Assembly: GCA_944358655.1 (NCBI GenBank)
Contig: CALVRO010000015.1
Location: forward strand, 1 to 34,361
From: an uncultured Clostridia bacterium
Lineage (GTDB): Bacteria; Bacillota; Clostridia; Christensenellales; Borkfalkiaceae
Reading direction: 5' to 3'
Length of the DNA stretch: 34,361 bases
Shown: in pieces, positions 14,868 through 23,047 of the stretch
How positions within the stretch are numbered: position 1 is the stretch's first letter
How the letters are laid out: every line of letters starts with the position of its first letter
Position numbers and translations under genes: made by a program
The notes under the pieces: model-generated
What the model was told of the DNA's origin: nothing
Databases searched by the model: none
What the model saw: the letters and a program-made list of their open reading frames with translations, nothing else

Positions 14868-15382
14868 AACAATTTTTGGAGGCCGTGGGCGAGGACCCCT
14901 CGCGCGAGGGGCTTAAGGACACTCCCCGCCGCGTGGCCGACATGTACGCCGAACTGCTCTCGGGCATGGGCCGTACGGCCGAGGAGGAGCTTTCCAAAAC
15001 CTTCTTGTGCGAGGGCGGCGACATAGTCATCGAAAGGGACATACCCTTCTCGTCCATGTGCGAACACCACCTCATGCCCTTTTTCGGCCGCATGGCCGTG
15101 GCATATATCCCCGATAAGCGGGTGGTGGGGCTCTCCAAGCTGGCGCGCTGCGTCGACGTGTGCGCCGCCCGCCTTCAGCTGCAGGAGAGGCTGACCGAGC
15201 AGGTGGCCTCGGCCATAATGTCCTACCTCGCGCCAAAGGGCGTGCTCGTCTGGTGCGAGGCCGAACACACCTGCATGACCTGCAGGGGCGTAAAAAAGCA
15301 GGGCAGCAAGACGGTGACCTTTGTCACCAAGGGCGACTTCCCCGAAGATAAAAGGGCGCAGGCGCTCGCCATCATAAGATAA
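14837..15382 (+). CDS. folE: GTP cyclohydrolase I
   Basis: This enzyme opens the ring of GTP to make dihydroneopterin triphosphate, the first step of folate synthesis. Its 181 residues show the zinc ligands Cys75 and His78 (SMCEHHLMPF) and Cys146 (HTCMTCRG), and the VGLSKLARCVD segment of the active site. Length and motif order are those of the homodecameric type I enzyme. Its start lies 31 nt inside folC, a strong sign of translational coupling. A 7-bp hairpin TGCGGCA/TGCCGCA (15404-15420) lies between this gene and folP. Confidence 0.96.
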   Translation: MDRKRAMEAVKQFLEAVGEDPSREGLKDTPRRVADMYAELLSGMGRTAEEELSKTFLCEGGDIVIERDIPFSSMCEHHLMPFFGRMAVAYIPDKRVVGLSKLARCVDVCAARLQLQERLTEQVASAIMSYLAPKGVLVWCEAEHTCMTCRGVKKQGSKTVTFVTKGDFPEDKRAQALAIIR

Positions 15383-15436
15383 AGTTATTATCTTTGCATT
15401 TACTGCGGCATACTGCCGCACCGACGGAGCTCACGC

Positions 15437-16225
15437 ATGCTGATAGGCGGAAGGCAATTTTCGGGCCGTACCTATGTCATGGCCATAATAAACATAACTC
15501 CCGATTCCTTCTGGGAGGCCAGCCGCGCCACGGCCGACGGCGCGCTGTTCGCCGCCGAGCGTGCGGTGAGGGAGGGCGCGGCCGTGCTCGATATCGGTGC
15601 GCAGTCCACCCGCCCGGGCTACACCGAGGTGAGCGCCGAGGAGGAGATAGTCCGCCTTGAGCGCCCCCTTTCGGCCATACTCAGGGAGTTCGACGTGCCC
15701 GTGTCGGTGGACACCTACTTCCCCGAAACGGCCGAGTTCGCGCTCGGCGCGGGCGCGCACATGATAAACGACGTGTGGGGGCTGACGCGCGGCGACATGG
15801 CGGGCGTCATAGCGCGGCACGGCGCCTCGGCGTGCATAATGCACAACAGCCCGTCGCCAGTGGAGGGGCAAGTAATCCCCGCCGTTTTGCAATTTCTTCG
15901 CGAGAGGGCGGAATACGCCGTTGCCTTCGGCATATCCCCCGACCAAATCTGTCTCGACGGCGGCATAGGCTTTGCCAAGAGCGCCGCGCAGAGCATGGAG
16001 CTGCTAAACGATTACGGCTCGTTAAAGTCCCTCGGCTACCCCCTGTTGCTGGGCTGCAGCCGCAAATCGCTGTTCGGCGGAAGGCCCTCCGACAGGCTGC
16101 CCGCAACGCTTGCCGCGACGCGCACGGCGGCAAGGGAGGGGGTGCTGTTCGTGCGCGTTCACGACGTAAAAGAAAATGTTGAGGAGATAAATAAAACCTA
16201 TGAAGATCTGCATAGAAAAGCTTGA
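15437..16225 (+). CDS. folP: Dihydropteroate synthase
   Basis: DHPS joins p-aminobenzoate to hydroxymethyl-dihydropterin pyrophosphate and is the sulfonamide target. The 262 residues form the expected TIM barrel: MAIINITPDSF near the N-terminus (pyrophosphate loop), DIGAQSTRPG (the family usually has DIGGESTRPG), VSVDTYFPETAEFAL, MINDVWGL, LDGGIGFAKS and GCSRKSLFGG. The altered loop after NITPDSF (WEASRA) and the GGE to GAQ change are unusual but leave the core intact. GGAG 8-9 nt before the ATG supports the start. The end overlaps folBK by 26 nt. Confidence 0.93.
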   Translation: MLIGGRQFSGRTYVMAIINITPDSFWEASRATADGALFAAERAVREGAAVLDIGAQSTRPGYTEVSAEEEIVRLERPLSAILREFDVPVSVDTYFPETAEFALGAGAHMINDVWGLTRGDMAGVIARHGASACIMHNSPSPVEGQVIPAVLQFLRERAEYAVAFGISPDQICLDGGIGFAKSAAQSMELLNDYGSLKSLGYPLLLGCSRKSLFGGRPSDRLPATLAATRTAAREGVLFVRVHDVKENVEEINKTYEDLHRKA

Positions 16226-16994
16226 AGTGCAGTCCGTCCACGGCGTGCTGCCCGAAGAAAAAAAAACCCCCCGTCCCTTCCTCTTCGATATAGAGATGGA
16301 GACCGACAGCGAGGACGCCGCCCTGCGCGACGACCTCGCCCTCACCGTCAACTACTCCGCCGTCTGCGCGCTCATAGCCGAGGTGGCCGCCGCCAAGTCG
16401 TACGACCTCATCGAGGCCCTCGCCCGCGAGTGCGCCCTCTCCGTGCTTGAAAAATTCCCCCGCGTAACCGCCGTAAACGTGACGGTCAACAAGCCCTTCG
16501 CCCCCGTGCCCGCCAAATTTTCCAACATAAGCGTCGGCTACGCCGCCGAGAGGAACGCTGTGTATCTCTCGCTCGGCTCGAGCGTGGGCGACAGGGAGAG
16601 GACGATAAAGTCGGCCCTCGGCGCCCTCGGCGCGCTGCGCGGCGTCGAAGTTAAAAGGGTGTCATCCATGATAAAGACGGCCCCCGAGGGCGGAGTCGCC
16701 AAAAACGAGTTCGTCAACTGCGCCGCCGAGCTCGACTGCCTGCTCTCCCCCGAGGCCCTGCTCGACAAAATACACACCATCGAGGCCCGCCTCGGCCGCG
16801 TGCGCGACGTGCGCTGGGCGGACAGGACTATAGATATCGACATCGTTTTCTTCGGCGACAAGGTCATCGCCCGCGACGGGCTGGCCGTGCCCCACCCTCG
16901 GTACAGGGAGCGCGCGTTCGTAACGGGGCCTTTAAAGGAGCTCTGCCCCGAAAAGATCTGCCCCCTCTGCCATATCGCCGTAAAGGATATGTGA
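16200..16994 (+). CDS. folBK: FolB-FolK fusion: dihydroneopterin aldolase / HPPK
   Basis: This is a bifunctional folate enzyme of 264 residues. Residues 1 to about 116 are dihydroneopterin aldolase (VHGVLPEEKKTPRPFLFDIEM; NYSAVCALIAEV; YDLIEALAREC; VTVNKPFAPVPAKF). Residues about 118-264 are hydroxymethyl-dihydropterin pyrophosphokinase (YLSLGSSVGDRERTIKSAL; FVNCAAELDC; RWADRTIDIDIVFFGD; VPHPRYRERAFVTGPLKEL). It supplies FolP with its pterin substrate. FolB-FolK fusions are known in several Clostridia. It starts 26 nt inside folP and is the last gene of the operon before the terminator at 17043. Confidence 0.94.
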   Translation: MKICIEKLEVQSVHGVLPEEKKTPRPFLFDIEMETDSEDAALRDDLALTVNYSAVCALIAEVAAAKSYDLIEALARECALSVLEKFPRVTAVNVTVNKPFAPVPAKFSNISVGYAAERNAVYLSLGSSVGDRERTIKSALGALGALRGVEVKRVSSMIKTAPEGGVAKNEFVNCAAELDCLLSPEALLDKIHTIEARLGRVRDVRWADRTIDIDIVFFGDKVIARDGLAVPHPRYRERAFVTGPLKELCPEKICPLCHIAVKDM

Positions 16995-17042
16995 TTTCAC
17001 AGTTTTTTCGCGTTTGATTAGTCAATTACCCATCTTTTCTAA

Positions 17043-17075
17043 AAAAAAGTTTGTGCAAAGTGCACAAACTTTTTT
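17043..17075. terminator. Terminator of the folate operon
   Basis: A 15-bp stem, AAAAAAGTTTGTGCA with its complement around an AAG loop, ends in TTTTTT. It would also work on the minus strand. Confidence 0.9.
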
Positions 17076-17083
17076 AAAATCTC

Positions 17084-17112
17084 TATACAAAATACTTTGT
17101 TTGTGCTATAAT
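17084..17112 (+). promoter_or_regulatory. Promoter upstream of the ppx leader
   Basis: TATACA (17084-17089), a 17-nt spacer and TATAAT (17107-17112). Expected start near 17119. Confidence 0.75.
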
Positions 17113-17118
17113 TCACAT

Positions 17119-17303
17119 AGTGGAATTTGGGCGGGAAATAGCTCCCGTCCTGCAGGGCATGCCCGGGCGAGTGCGAAGAGAACGCCGCTCCGCCCTACAT
17201 GCTCTAAGTTTCGTGGGGCGGGCCGCCCCGCCTACTAAGACCGCACGGGATACGCCCGCGCGGTGCATTGCAATATACGACAGCAGTCAAGGAAGTGTTC
17301 AAG
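17119..17303 (+). ncRNA. Structured leader or small RNA before ppx (6S-like candidate)
   Basis: About 185 nt separate the promoter from the ppx start codon. Visible pairings: CGGGA/TCCCG (17132-17136 with 17143-17147); GTGCG/CGCAC (17171-17175 with 17242-17246) and GGGC/GCCC (17165-17168 with 17254-17257), which enclose the middle; and GGGGC/GCCCC (17215-17219 with 17225-17229). A long rod with an open middle and this length would suit 6S RNA, and CGCTCCGC...CATGCTC recalls part of the E. coli 6S sequence. The closing stem is weak and no terminator follows, so a cis-acting leader of ppx is equally possible. Confidence 0.35.
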
Positions 17304-18818
17304 TTGGAAAAGATCGGTATAATTGATCTCGGCTCGAATTCGGCGCGCTTAGTTATCGTTAACCTGTTTGCCGAGGGTTATTTTATGGTCGTTGACGAGC
17401 TTAAGGAAAGCGTAAGGCTCGGTCAGGACATGGAGAGGGACGGCTTTTTAAAACCTCAGCGCGTGGCCGAAACCATTAAAACATTAAAGATGTTCAAAAA
17501 ACTCTGCGACGCAGGCGGCGTCACCCGCATCATCGCCGTCGCCACGGAGGCCGTCCGCCGTGCAAAAAATCAGCGTTCGTTCCTCGATGAGATACAGGCC
17601 ACCTGCGGCATAAAGCTGCGCGTTCTCACGGCCGACGAGGAGGCAACCTACGTCTACCGCGGGGTCATAAACTCCATGGATATCCCCAAGGGCATCATTT
17701 TAGAGATAGGCGGCGGTTCTACAAAGATAGTTTACTACAACCGCAGGAACATGCTCAACCATGCCACGCTGCCCTTCGGCGCGGTCACTCTGACCGACCT
17801 GTTCGCCCGCGACGGCACAAGGCCCGAGCAGCAGGCGGCCAAGATGGAGGAGTTCTTCACCGAACAGCTCAAGGGGCTCGACTGGCTTACCCAGCTCGAT
17901 CCCGACGTGCAGATGATAGGCGTGGGCGGCTCCTTCCGCAACGTGTTCAAGATAAGCAAGATAGTCCACAAATACCCCCTCGACACCGTTCACAACTTCA
18001 ACATGTCGGCCGATGACTTCATGCCCATCTACGACATGATAAAGGTTTTGGATCTCGACAAGAAAAAGAAGATAAAGGGCCTGTCGGCCGAGCGCGCGGA
18101 CATTCTGCCCGCGGCGCTGGCGATCATCAAATCGTTCGTCACCTACCTCAACATGCCCTCGTTCACCATCTCGGGCTCGGGGCTGAGGGAGGGCATAATG
18201 TTCAATCAGGCCCTGCCCGGCACTACCGAAAAGCCCATAACCGACGTGATGAACTATTCGCTGACCACCCTCGTAAAGTATTACGGCTGCGACGAAAAGC
18301 ACGTCGAGCATGTGGTCAATCTCTCCATCCAGCTCTTCAAACAGCTGAGGGTGCTGCACAAGTTCCCCAGGCAGTATTTAAAGGTATTAAAGGTCGCCGC
18401 CATGCTGCACGACTGCGGCATGCGCGTAAAGTTCTACAATCACCCCCGCCACAGCTGCTACATGATACTCAACTCCACCCTCTACGGCGTCAGCCACAGG
18501 GAGATAGTGCTCGCCGCCTTCACGGCCTGCTGCCATAAAAAGGAGGATATCAACGCGTACGACTGGAACCGCTTCCGCGACATCCTCGGCGAGGACGATC
18601 TGGAGATAGTAAAGAGGCTGGGCGTAATGCTGCGCATAGCCGAAAGTTTAGACAGGTCGAGTTCGGGCACGGTAAAGGGCATCAACTGCGACATTCTGGG
18701 CGATTCGGTGATAATGAAGACCGAAGTGGAGGGCGACGCCACCTTGGAGATACGCGACGCGCTCACCGCGGGCGGCGAATTCAAAAAGGCCTTCCGCAAA
18801 AATCTCGAGATACTTTAA
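17304..18818 (+). CDS. ppx: Ppx/GppA-family phosphatase with HD domain
   Basis: This belongs to the exopolyphosphatase / guanosine pentaphosphate phosphatase family, which acts on polyphosphate or pppGpp. The ASKHA-fold phosphatase part has IDLGSNSARLVI at residues 5-16, AVATEAVRRAKN, EIGGGSTKI and GVGGSFRNV. The C-terminal part contains an HD-type region with His369-Asp370 (AAMLHDCGM), as in longer Ppx proteins. The start is most likely TTG at 17304, giving MEKIGIIDLGS, with AAGGA about 12 nt upstream. The exact substrate is uncertain from sequence. A MITE remnant begins right after the stop codon. Confidence 0.9.
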   Translation: MEKIGIIDLGSNSARLVIVNLFAEGYFMVVDELKESVRLGQDMERDGFLKPQRVAETIKTLKMFKKLCDAGGVTRIIAVATEAVRRAKNQRSFLDEIQATCGIKLRVLTADEEATYVYRGVINSMDIPKGIILEIGGGSTKIVYYNRRNMLNHATLPFGAVTLTDLFARDGTRPEQQAAKMEEFFTEQLKGLDWLTQLDPDVQMIGVGGSFRNVFKISKIVHKYPLDTVHNFNMSADDFMPIYDMIKVLDLDKKKKIKGLSAERADILPAALAIIKSFVTYLNMPSFTISGSGLREGIMFNQALPGTTEKPITDVMNYSLTTLVKYYGCDEKHVEHVVNLSIQLFKQLRVLHKFPRQYLKVLKVAAMLHDCGMRVKFYNHPRHSCYMILNSTLYGVSHREIVLAAFTACCHKKEDINAYDWNRFRDILGEDDLEIVKRLGVMLRIAESLDRSSSGTVKGINCDILGDSVIMKTEVEGDATLEIRDALTAGGEFKKAFRKNLEIL

Positions 18819-18905
18819 GCACCACTCGCATTGCAATGAGGAAGAACGACAAGGCGACCAAAATCCGCATTTAAGGGCGGGTTCGTATTACTCCTGTCCG
18901 GTATA
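18819..18905 (-). mobile_element. Truncated copy of the MITE
   Basis: Read on the minus strand from 18905, ATACCGGACAGGAGTAAT then ACGAACCCGCC aligns over about 80 nt with the left end of the element at 8980 and continues through CTTCCTCATTGCAATGCGAGTGG. The homology stops at the ppx stop codon, so only one end remains. Confidence 0.7.
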
Positions 18906-18908
18906 CAC

Positions 18909-18957
18909 ATTCCCCAAAACGCCGTTTTGGGGAATAATCATATTGCCCCCTCGGGGC
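18909..18957. repeat. Two hairpins before maf
   Basis: A perfect 12-bp stem ATTCCCCAAAAC/GTTTTGGGGAAT (18909-18935) is followed by GCCCC/GGGGC (18945-18957). Neither has a T run. They may end the ppx transcript or structure the maf leader. Confidence 0.5.
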
Positions 18958-18972
18958 GGTAAAGTGCAGATC

Positions 18973-19521
18973 ATGATAATTCTTGCAAGCGCGTCGCCGA
19001 GGCGGCGCCAACTACTCAAACAGATAGTGCCAAACTTCAAAGTGGTGCCCGCAGAGGGCGGCGAGGAGGCCGACGCCTCCCTCCCGCCCGAGGAGATAGC
19101 CCGCTCGCTGGCCGCACACAAGTGCGACGAGGTGTTCTCGTCCCACCCCGACGACACCGTTATAGGCTGCGACACCATAGTCGTTTTCAACGGCGCTGTG
19201 CTCGGCAAGCCCAAGAACGCCGCCGACGCGGCGGCGACACTCCGCGCCCTGTCGGGCAGAACGCACTACGTTGTAACGGGCGTGTGCATAAGAAAGGGCG
19301 GACAGCGCCTCGTCGACCACGAGAGGACGGAAGTTAAGTTCAACGTGCTCTCCGACGAGTTTATAGCGCGCTACGTCGCGGGCGGGTCGCCCCTCGACAA
19401 GGCGGGCAGCTACGGCATACAGGACGAGGGCGTCGTCAAGGCATATTACGGCAGCTACACCAATGTTGTGGGCATGCCGGTAAGGTTGGTAAAGGAAATG
19501 CTCGGGAGGTTGCAAAAGTGA
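18973..19521 (+). CDS. maf: Maf-family nucleotide pyrophosphatase
   Basis: Maf proteins hydrolyse non-canonical or canonical nucleoside triphosphates and are linked to septum control. The 182-residue protein starts with the family signature ILASASPRRRQLL (residues 3-15), followed by CDTIVVFNGAVLGKPKNAADA, TGVCIRKGG and DKAGSYGIQDEG. The ATG at 18973 gives MIILASASPRR; no clear ribosome binding site precedes it. The 3' end overlaps the mreB-like gene by GTGA, and maf-mreB neighbourhood is known from Bacillus. Confidence 0.93.
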   Translation: MIILASASPRRRQLLKQIVPNFKVVPAEGGEEADASLPPEEIARSLAAHKCDEVFSSHPDDTVIGCDTIVVFNGAVLGKPKNAADAAATLRALSGRTHYVVTGVCIRKGGQRLVDHERTEVKFNVLSDEFIARYVAGGSPLDKAGSYGIQDEGVVKAYYGSYTNVVGMPVRLVKEMLGRLQK

Positions 19522-20522
19522 TAAGACTTGCAGTAGACATAGGTTCGTGGGTGACAAAAATATATATGCCCGGCTGCGGGGTGGTGCTTTCGGAGGCCAC
19601 CTGCGTTGCGGTGGAAACGGGCGAGGGCGGCGCCGTTTACAAGGCCATGGGCGACAGGGCAAGGGCCCTTTCGGGCAAGGCCGCGCAGAACACCCACATA
19701 CTCAACCCCGTAAAGGAGGGGGATATCGACAGGCCCGATCTTCTGGCCGACCTGCTGCTCTACTTTTTTGAAAAGATAGAGATCCCCCGCCGCAAGACCA
19801 AAAACTGCGAGGTAATGTTCGTGCTGCCCTGCGGAAGCAAGCCCGAGCTCAGGGAAAAATATCTCGACGTGGCCGAGGACTGCGGCATAGGCCGCGTCTG
19901 CTTCACCCAAACGCCTTTTGCGGCCGTGCTCGGGCACAACGTAACGCTCAGCCAGACCTCGCCCGTGTTCAGCCTGGATATAGGCTACGGCATGACGAAT
20001 ATCGCAGTAGTGTCGCTCGACGGCATAATCGCGGGTCTGTCGGTCAACCTCGGCGGCGGCAATATCGACGTAGACCTCATCGACTACATGGCCGAGGAGA
20101 GGCACATTAGGATAGGTACGCTGACGGCCGAGCGCCTCAAGAACACCGTGGGCAGCCTTTTAGAGGACGACAACAAGATGACCGTCGTCGACGGCCGCTC
20201 CTTCGAGGGCGGCACGCCCGCCTCGGCCGCGGTAAATTCCTCGCAGATAGAGGGCGCCATAACGCTTTATGTAGATAAGATATTGGAGTACGTCACCCTT
20301 GTAATGTCCCGCCTGCCCGCCGAGGTCGCCTCGTCGGTCATGCACGGCGGAATATACCTTTCGGGCGGGCTCGGCAAGCTCGACGGCATTGCGGGCTACA
20401 TCTCCAAAAAGCTGGGCGTGCCCGTCAACGAAAGCGAGGAGCCCGCGCTCTGCTCGGTGATAGGCGCGGGGATGATAATGTCCAGCGAATACCTCTTCGC
20501 CGCCCTCGCCACCGCAAATTAA
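19518..20522 (+). CDS. MreB-like actin-family protein
   Basis: The 334-residue protein has the actin/MreB fold motifs: LAVDIGSWVTKIYMPG at residues 4-19 (phosphate 1), SLDIGYGMTNIAVVSLDG near residue 153 (phosphate 2), NLGGGNIDVDLIDYM, and the adenosine motif GGIYLSGGLGKLDGI followed by VIGAGMIMSS. In MreB the phosphate 2 loop is normally DIGGGTTE; here the second glycine is Tyr, so ATP handling may differ. It starts with GTG overlapping the maf stop. No mreC or mreD follows. It is probably a cytoskeletal filament protein for cell shape, or a divergent paralogue. Confidence 0.82.
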   Translation: MIRLAVDIGSWVTKIYMPGCGVVLSEATCVAVETGEGGAVYKAMGDRARALSGKAAQNTHILNPVKEGDIDRPDLLADLLLYFFEKIEIPRRKTKNCEVMFVLPCGSKPELREKYLDVAEDCGIGRVCFTQTPFAAVLGHNVTLSQTSPVFSLDIGYGMTNIAVVSLDGIIAGLSVNLGGGNIDVDLIDYMAEERHIRIGTLTAERLKNTVGSLLEDDNKMTVVDGRSFEGGTPASAAVNSSQIEGAITLYVDKILEYVTLVMSRLPAEVASSVMHGGIYLSGGLGKLDGIAGYISKKLGVPVNESEEPALCSVIGAGMIMSSEYLFAALATAN

Positions 20523-20527
20523 ATAAT

Positions 20528-20555
20528 GCCGCGCGGCAGGTTTATGCCGCGCGGC
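20528..20555 (+). terminator. Hairpin after the mreB-like gene
   Basis: An 11-bp stem GCCGCGCGGCA/TGCCGCGCGGC without a T run, 6 nt after the stop codon. Confidence 0.5.
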
Positions 20556-20585
20556 TCAGGCAGATAAATAGAATGTAAAGGTAAA

Positions 20586-20617
20586 GGAGCGCGCCCTTCG
20601 GGCGCGCTCCCTTTTTT
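20586..20617 (+). terminator. Intrinsic terminator of maf-mreB
   Basis: A 10-bp stem GGAGCGCGCC/GGCGCGCTCC with a CTTCG loop is followed by CTTTTTT. Confidence 0.9.
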
Positions 20618-20638
20618 ATCGACGGAAATAACGCAAAC

Positions 20639-20674
20639 GGCCCGACGGCGCGCTTTGGGCGCGTTCGTCGGGCC
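20639..20674 (-). terminator. Hairpin after the EF-G-like gene
   Basis: GGCCCGACG/CGTCGGGCC with an inner GCGC pairing lies 19 nt past the minus-strand stop. The T run on that side is weak. Confidence 0.55.
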
Positions 20675-20692
20675 ATATGTTAAGGGGTTTTA

Positions 20693-22735
20693 CTATTTAA
20701 CAAGCTGCTGGATGATATTTTCGGGGGCCTGCTCGTAGCGGTCGAAGGTGGCGGTGAACTTGCCCCTGCCCTGCGTCATCGAGCGCAGCGCCGTGGCGTA
20801 GGTGGCTATCTCGCTCTGGGGCGCGTCGGCAGTTATCACCTGCATGTCGTCCTTGGCGTCCATAACTATTATCCTGCCGCGCCGCTTGGTCAAATCTCCC
20901 AAAACGTCGCCCAGATACTTTTCTGGCACGGCTATCTTCATCTTGCAAATGGGCTCGAGAATGGTGGGCGAGGCGTTCTTCATGCCCTCCTTAAAGGCTA
21001 TTTCGGCCGCCGCCTTGAACGCGGCCTCCGAGCTGTCTACTTCGTGATAGCTGCCGTCGTACAGCACGGCTTTTATGTTCATTACGGGATATCCCGCAAG
21101 CACGCCCGTGGAAAGGCACTCGGTTATGCCCTTTTCAACGGCGGGTATATACTGCTTGGGCACGGCGCCGCCCACAACCTCTTCGGCAAATTCAAAGGGC
21201 TGGTCGCTGGGCTCGAACCTCATCTTGCAATGGCCGTACTGGCCGTGGCCGCCCGTCTGTTTTTTATACTTGCCCTCGGCCGTGGAGGTGGAGCGTATGG
21301 TCTCGCGGTAGGCCACCTTGGGCTCCTTCAGAACGGCGTCGGCGCCGAACTTGGACTTGAGCTTTTTGCATATTACGTCGAGATGCACTTCGCCCTGTCC
21401 GCCCAAAAGCGATTCGCCCGTGCCATCGGCCTTGGAAACGGTGAAACTCTTGTCCTCCTCGGCGAGGCGGTTGAGGCCGGAGAACACCTTGTCCTCGGTG
21501 CCCTGCGTCTTGGCGTACACGGCCATGAACAGCGAGGGGCGGGGGAAGGGGATGGGGTCGAACATTACCTGCGCGCCCTCGTCGCACAGCGTGTCGCCCG
21601 TGCCGGTGTTTACAAGCTTGGCAACGGCGCCTATGTCGCCCGCCACCAGCTCGCCGACGGCCTCCTGCTTTTTGCCGTTTATGGCGTACAGCGCCGATAT
21701 CCTCTCGGTGGTGCCCGTGTTGGGATTATATAGGGTGGTGCCCGCCTTGAGCACGCCGCGGTTGACCCTTAAGTAGTTCAATTTTCCTACGAAGGGGTCT
21801 ACGGTAGTTTTGAACACCTGCGCGGCTACGGGCGCGCTCTCGTCGCACTCAACGTTTATGATCTTGCCCGTGGCCACGTCGGTGGCCAGAAGATCTCTGC
21901 GCTCGGCGGCCTGAGGAACGTATTTAACTATCTCGCTCATCAGATTTATAACGCCGCGGTTGTTGAGGGCGCTGCCCGCCATTACGGGAATGACGTTCAT
22001 GTTGGCAATGCCCTTGCGTATGCCGTGTATGCACTCGTCGCGGGTGAGCGTGCCCGTTTCAAAGTATTTTTCAAGCAGTATGTCGTCGTTTTCGGCGGCC
22101 GTTTCGGTGAGGGCGAGCTTCATGCTCTCGAACTCGTCCTTCATGTCGTCGGGTATTTCGATCTCCTCCGAGCCCGTCTGCGTGAACTTGAACGCTCTTT
22201 CGGTGAGGGCGTTTATCATGCCCACCATCTTGCCTTCGTGCATGATTGGCAGCTGAATGGGCGCTATCTTTGCGGGGTACGCCTCGCGCAGCGCCGCCAC
22301 GGTGCCGGGGTAGTCGGCGTTGTCCTTGTCCATGCCGTTTATGAATATTACCATGGGCTTTTCGGACTTCATGCACAGCGAAATGGCCTTTTCGGTGCCG
22401 ACCGTAACGCCGCCCGTGGGGCCCATAACTATCAACGCCGCGCCGCAGGCGCGCATTGCCTCGTTGAGTTCGCCCTCAAAGTCCAAAAAACCGGGGACGT
22501 CTAAAATATTTATTTTGGTCTCGCGCCAATATGTATGCGCCACGGAGAGCGAGATAGACATCTTCCTGGCTATCTCCTGCTCGTCGAAGTCGGAAACGGT
22601 GGTGCCGTTATCCACTTTGCCCATGCGCGAGAGCGAATGTCCGTTGAACAGCATTGCCTCGCACAGCGTCGTCTTGCCCTCGCCGCTGTGCCCTATAATG
22701 GCAACGTTGCGTATGTCCTTTGCCGATATGTCCAT
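20693..22735 (-). CDS. EF-G-like translation GTPase paralogue
   Basis: A 680-residue member of the EF-G family with all five domains by length. G1 is GHSGEGKT (15-22). The G3 motif reads DVPGF (79-83) where EF-G has DTPGH, so the catalytic histidine is Phe. G4 reads NGMD (133-136), not NKMD. The C-terminal part keeps QTGGHGQYGHCKMRFEP and the domain IV-V pattern. It therefore belongs to the FusA2-like EF-G-like group whose role is not settled, not to the main translocase. The start is set by AAAGGAGG 10 nt before ATG. It is transcribed alone, from the promoter at 22829-22857. Confidence 0.88.
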   Translation of the reverse strand: MDISAKDIRNVAIIGHSGEGKTTLCEAMLFNGHSLSRMGKVDNGTTVSDFDEQEIARKMSISLSVAHTYWRETKINILDVPGFLDFEGELNEAMRACGAALIVMGPTGGVTVGTEKAISLCMKSEKPMVIFINGMDKDNADYPGTVAALREAYPAKIAPIQLPIMHEGKMVGMINALTERAFKFTQTGSEEIEIPDDMKDEFESMKLALTETAAENDDILLEKYFETGTLTRDECIHGIRKGIANMNVIPVMAGSALNNRGVINLMSEIVKYVPQAAERRDLLATDVATGKIINVECDESAPVAAQVFKTTVDPFVGKLNYLRVNRGVLKAGTTLYNPNTGTTERISALYAINGKKQEAVGELVAGDIGAVAKLVNTGTGDTLCDEGAQVMFDPIPFPRPSLFMAVYAKTQGTEDKVFSGLNRLAEEDKSFTVSKADGTGESLLGGQGEVHLDVICKKLKSKFGADAVLKEPKVAYRETIRSTSTAEGKYKKQTGGHGQYGHCKMRFEPSDQPFEFAEEVVGGAVPKQYIPAVEKGITECLSTGVLAGYPVMNIKAVLYDGSYHEVDSSEAAFKAAAEIAFKEGMKNASPTILEPICKMKIAVPEKYLGDVLGDLTKRRGRIIVMDAKDDMQVITADAPQSEIATYATALRSMTQGRGKFTATFDRYEQAPENIIQQLVK

Positions 22736-22828
22736 AAGAATAATTCCTCCTTTATCAATGGCGCGGGCGGGCCGCCCGCATTTGGTGCGCCTTGGCGTTG
22801 TTTGTGTTATCGGCGCGCTTATACTTCT
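22736..22828 (-). other. Leader of the EF-G-like gene
   Basis: About 87 nt of leader contain a GC-rich hairpin (GCGGGC/GCCCGC) in the stretch complementary to 22765-22781. The remaining 190 nt to the divergent lipoprotein hold only the two promoters. Confidence 0.5.
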
Positions 22829-22857
22829 ATTATAAAGCATAATTGCCGATAAATCAA
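22829..22857 (-). promoter_or_regulatory. Promoter of the EF-G-like gene
   Basis: On the minus strand, TTGATT (22857-22852), a 17-nt spacer and TATAAT (22834-22829). Confidence 0.88.
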
Positions 22858-22994
22858 TACCCATTTTAAAAATAATTGTGTTTTGGCACAAAAAATGCAC
22901 ATATTTTTCATATAACCCCGCCCCTGCTCCTGTTTTTAAGCGGCTCCCGCCGTCACTACACAATGGTTTAAACCTTCAAATCAGCAATTACATA

Positions 22995-23023
22995 TTGACA
23001 AACGGCGGGTCGCGTGTTAAAAT
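22995..23023 (+). promoter_or_regulatory. Promoter of the lipoprotein at 23048
   Basis: TTGACA (22995-23000), a 17-nt spacer and TAAAAT (23018-23023); CAGGAGGAA follows 4-8 nt before the ATG. Confidence 0.9.
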
Positions 23024-23047
23024 TAAATAAAAGTCAGGAGGAACAAT

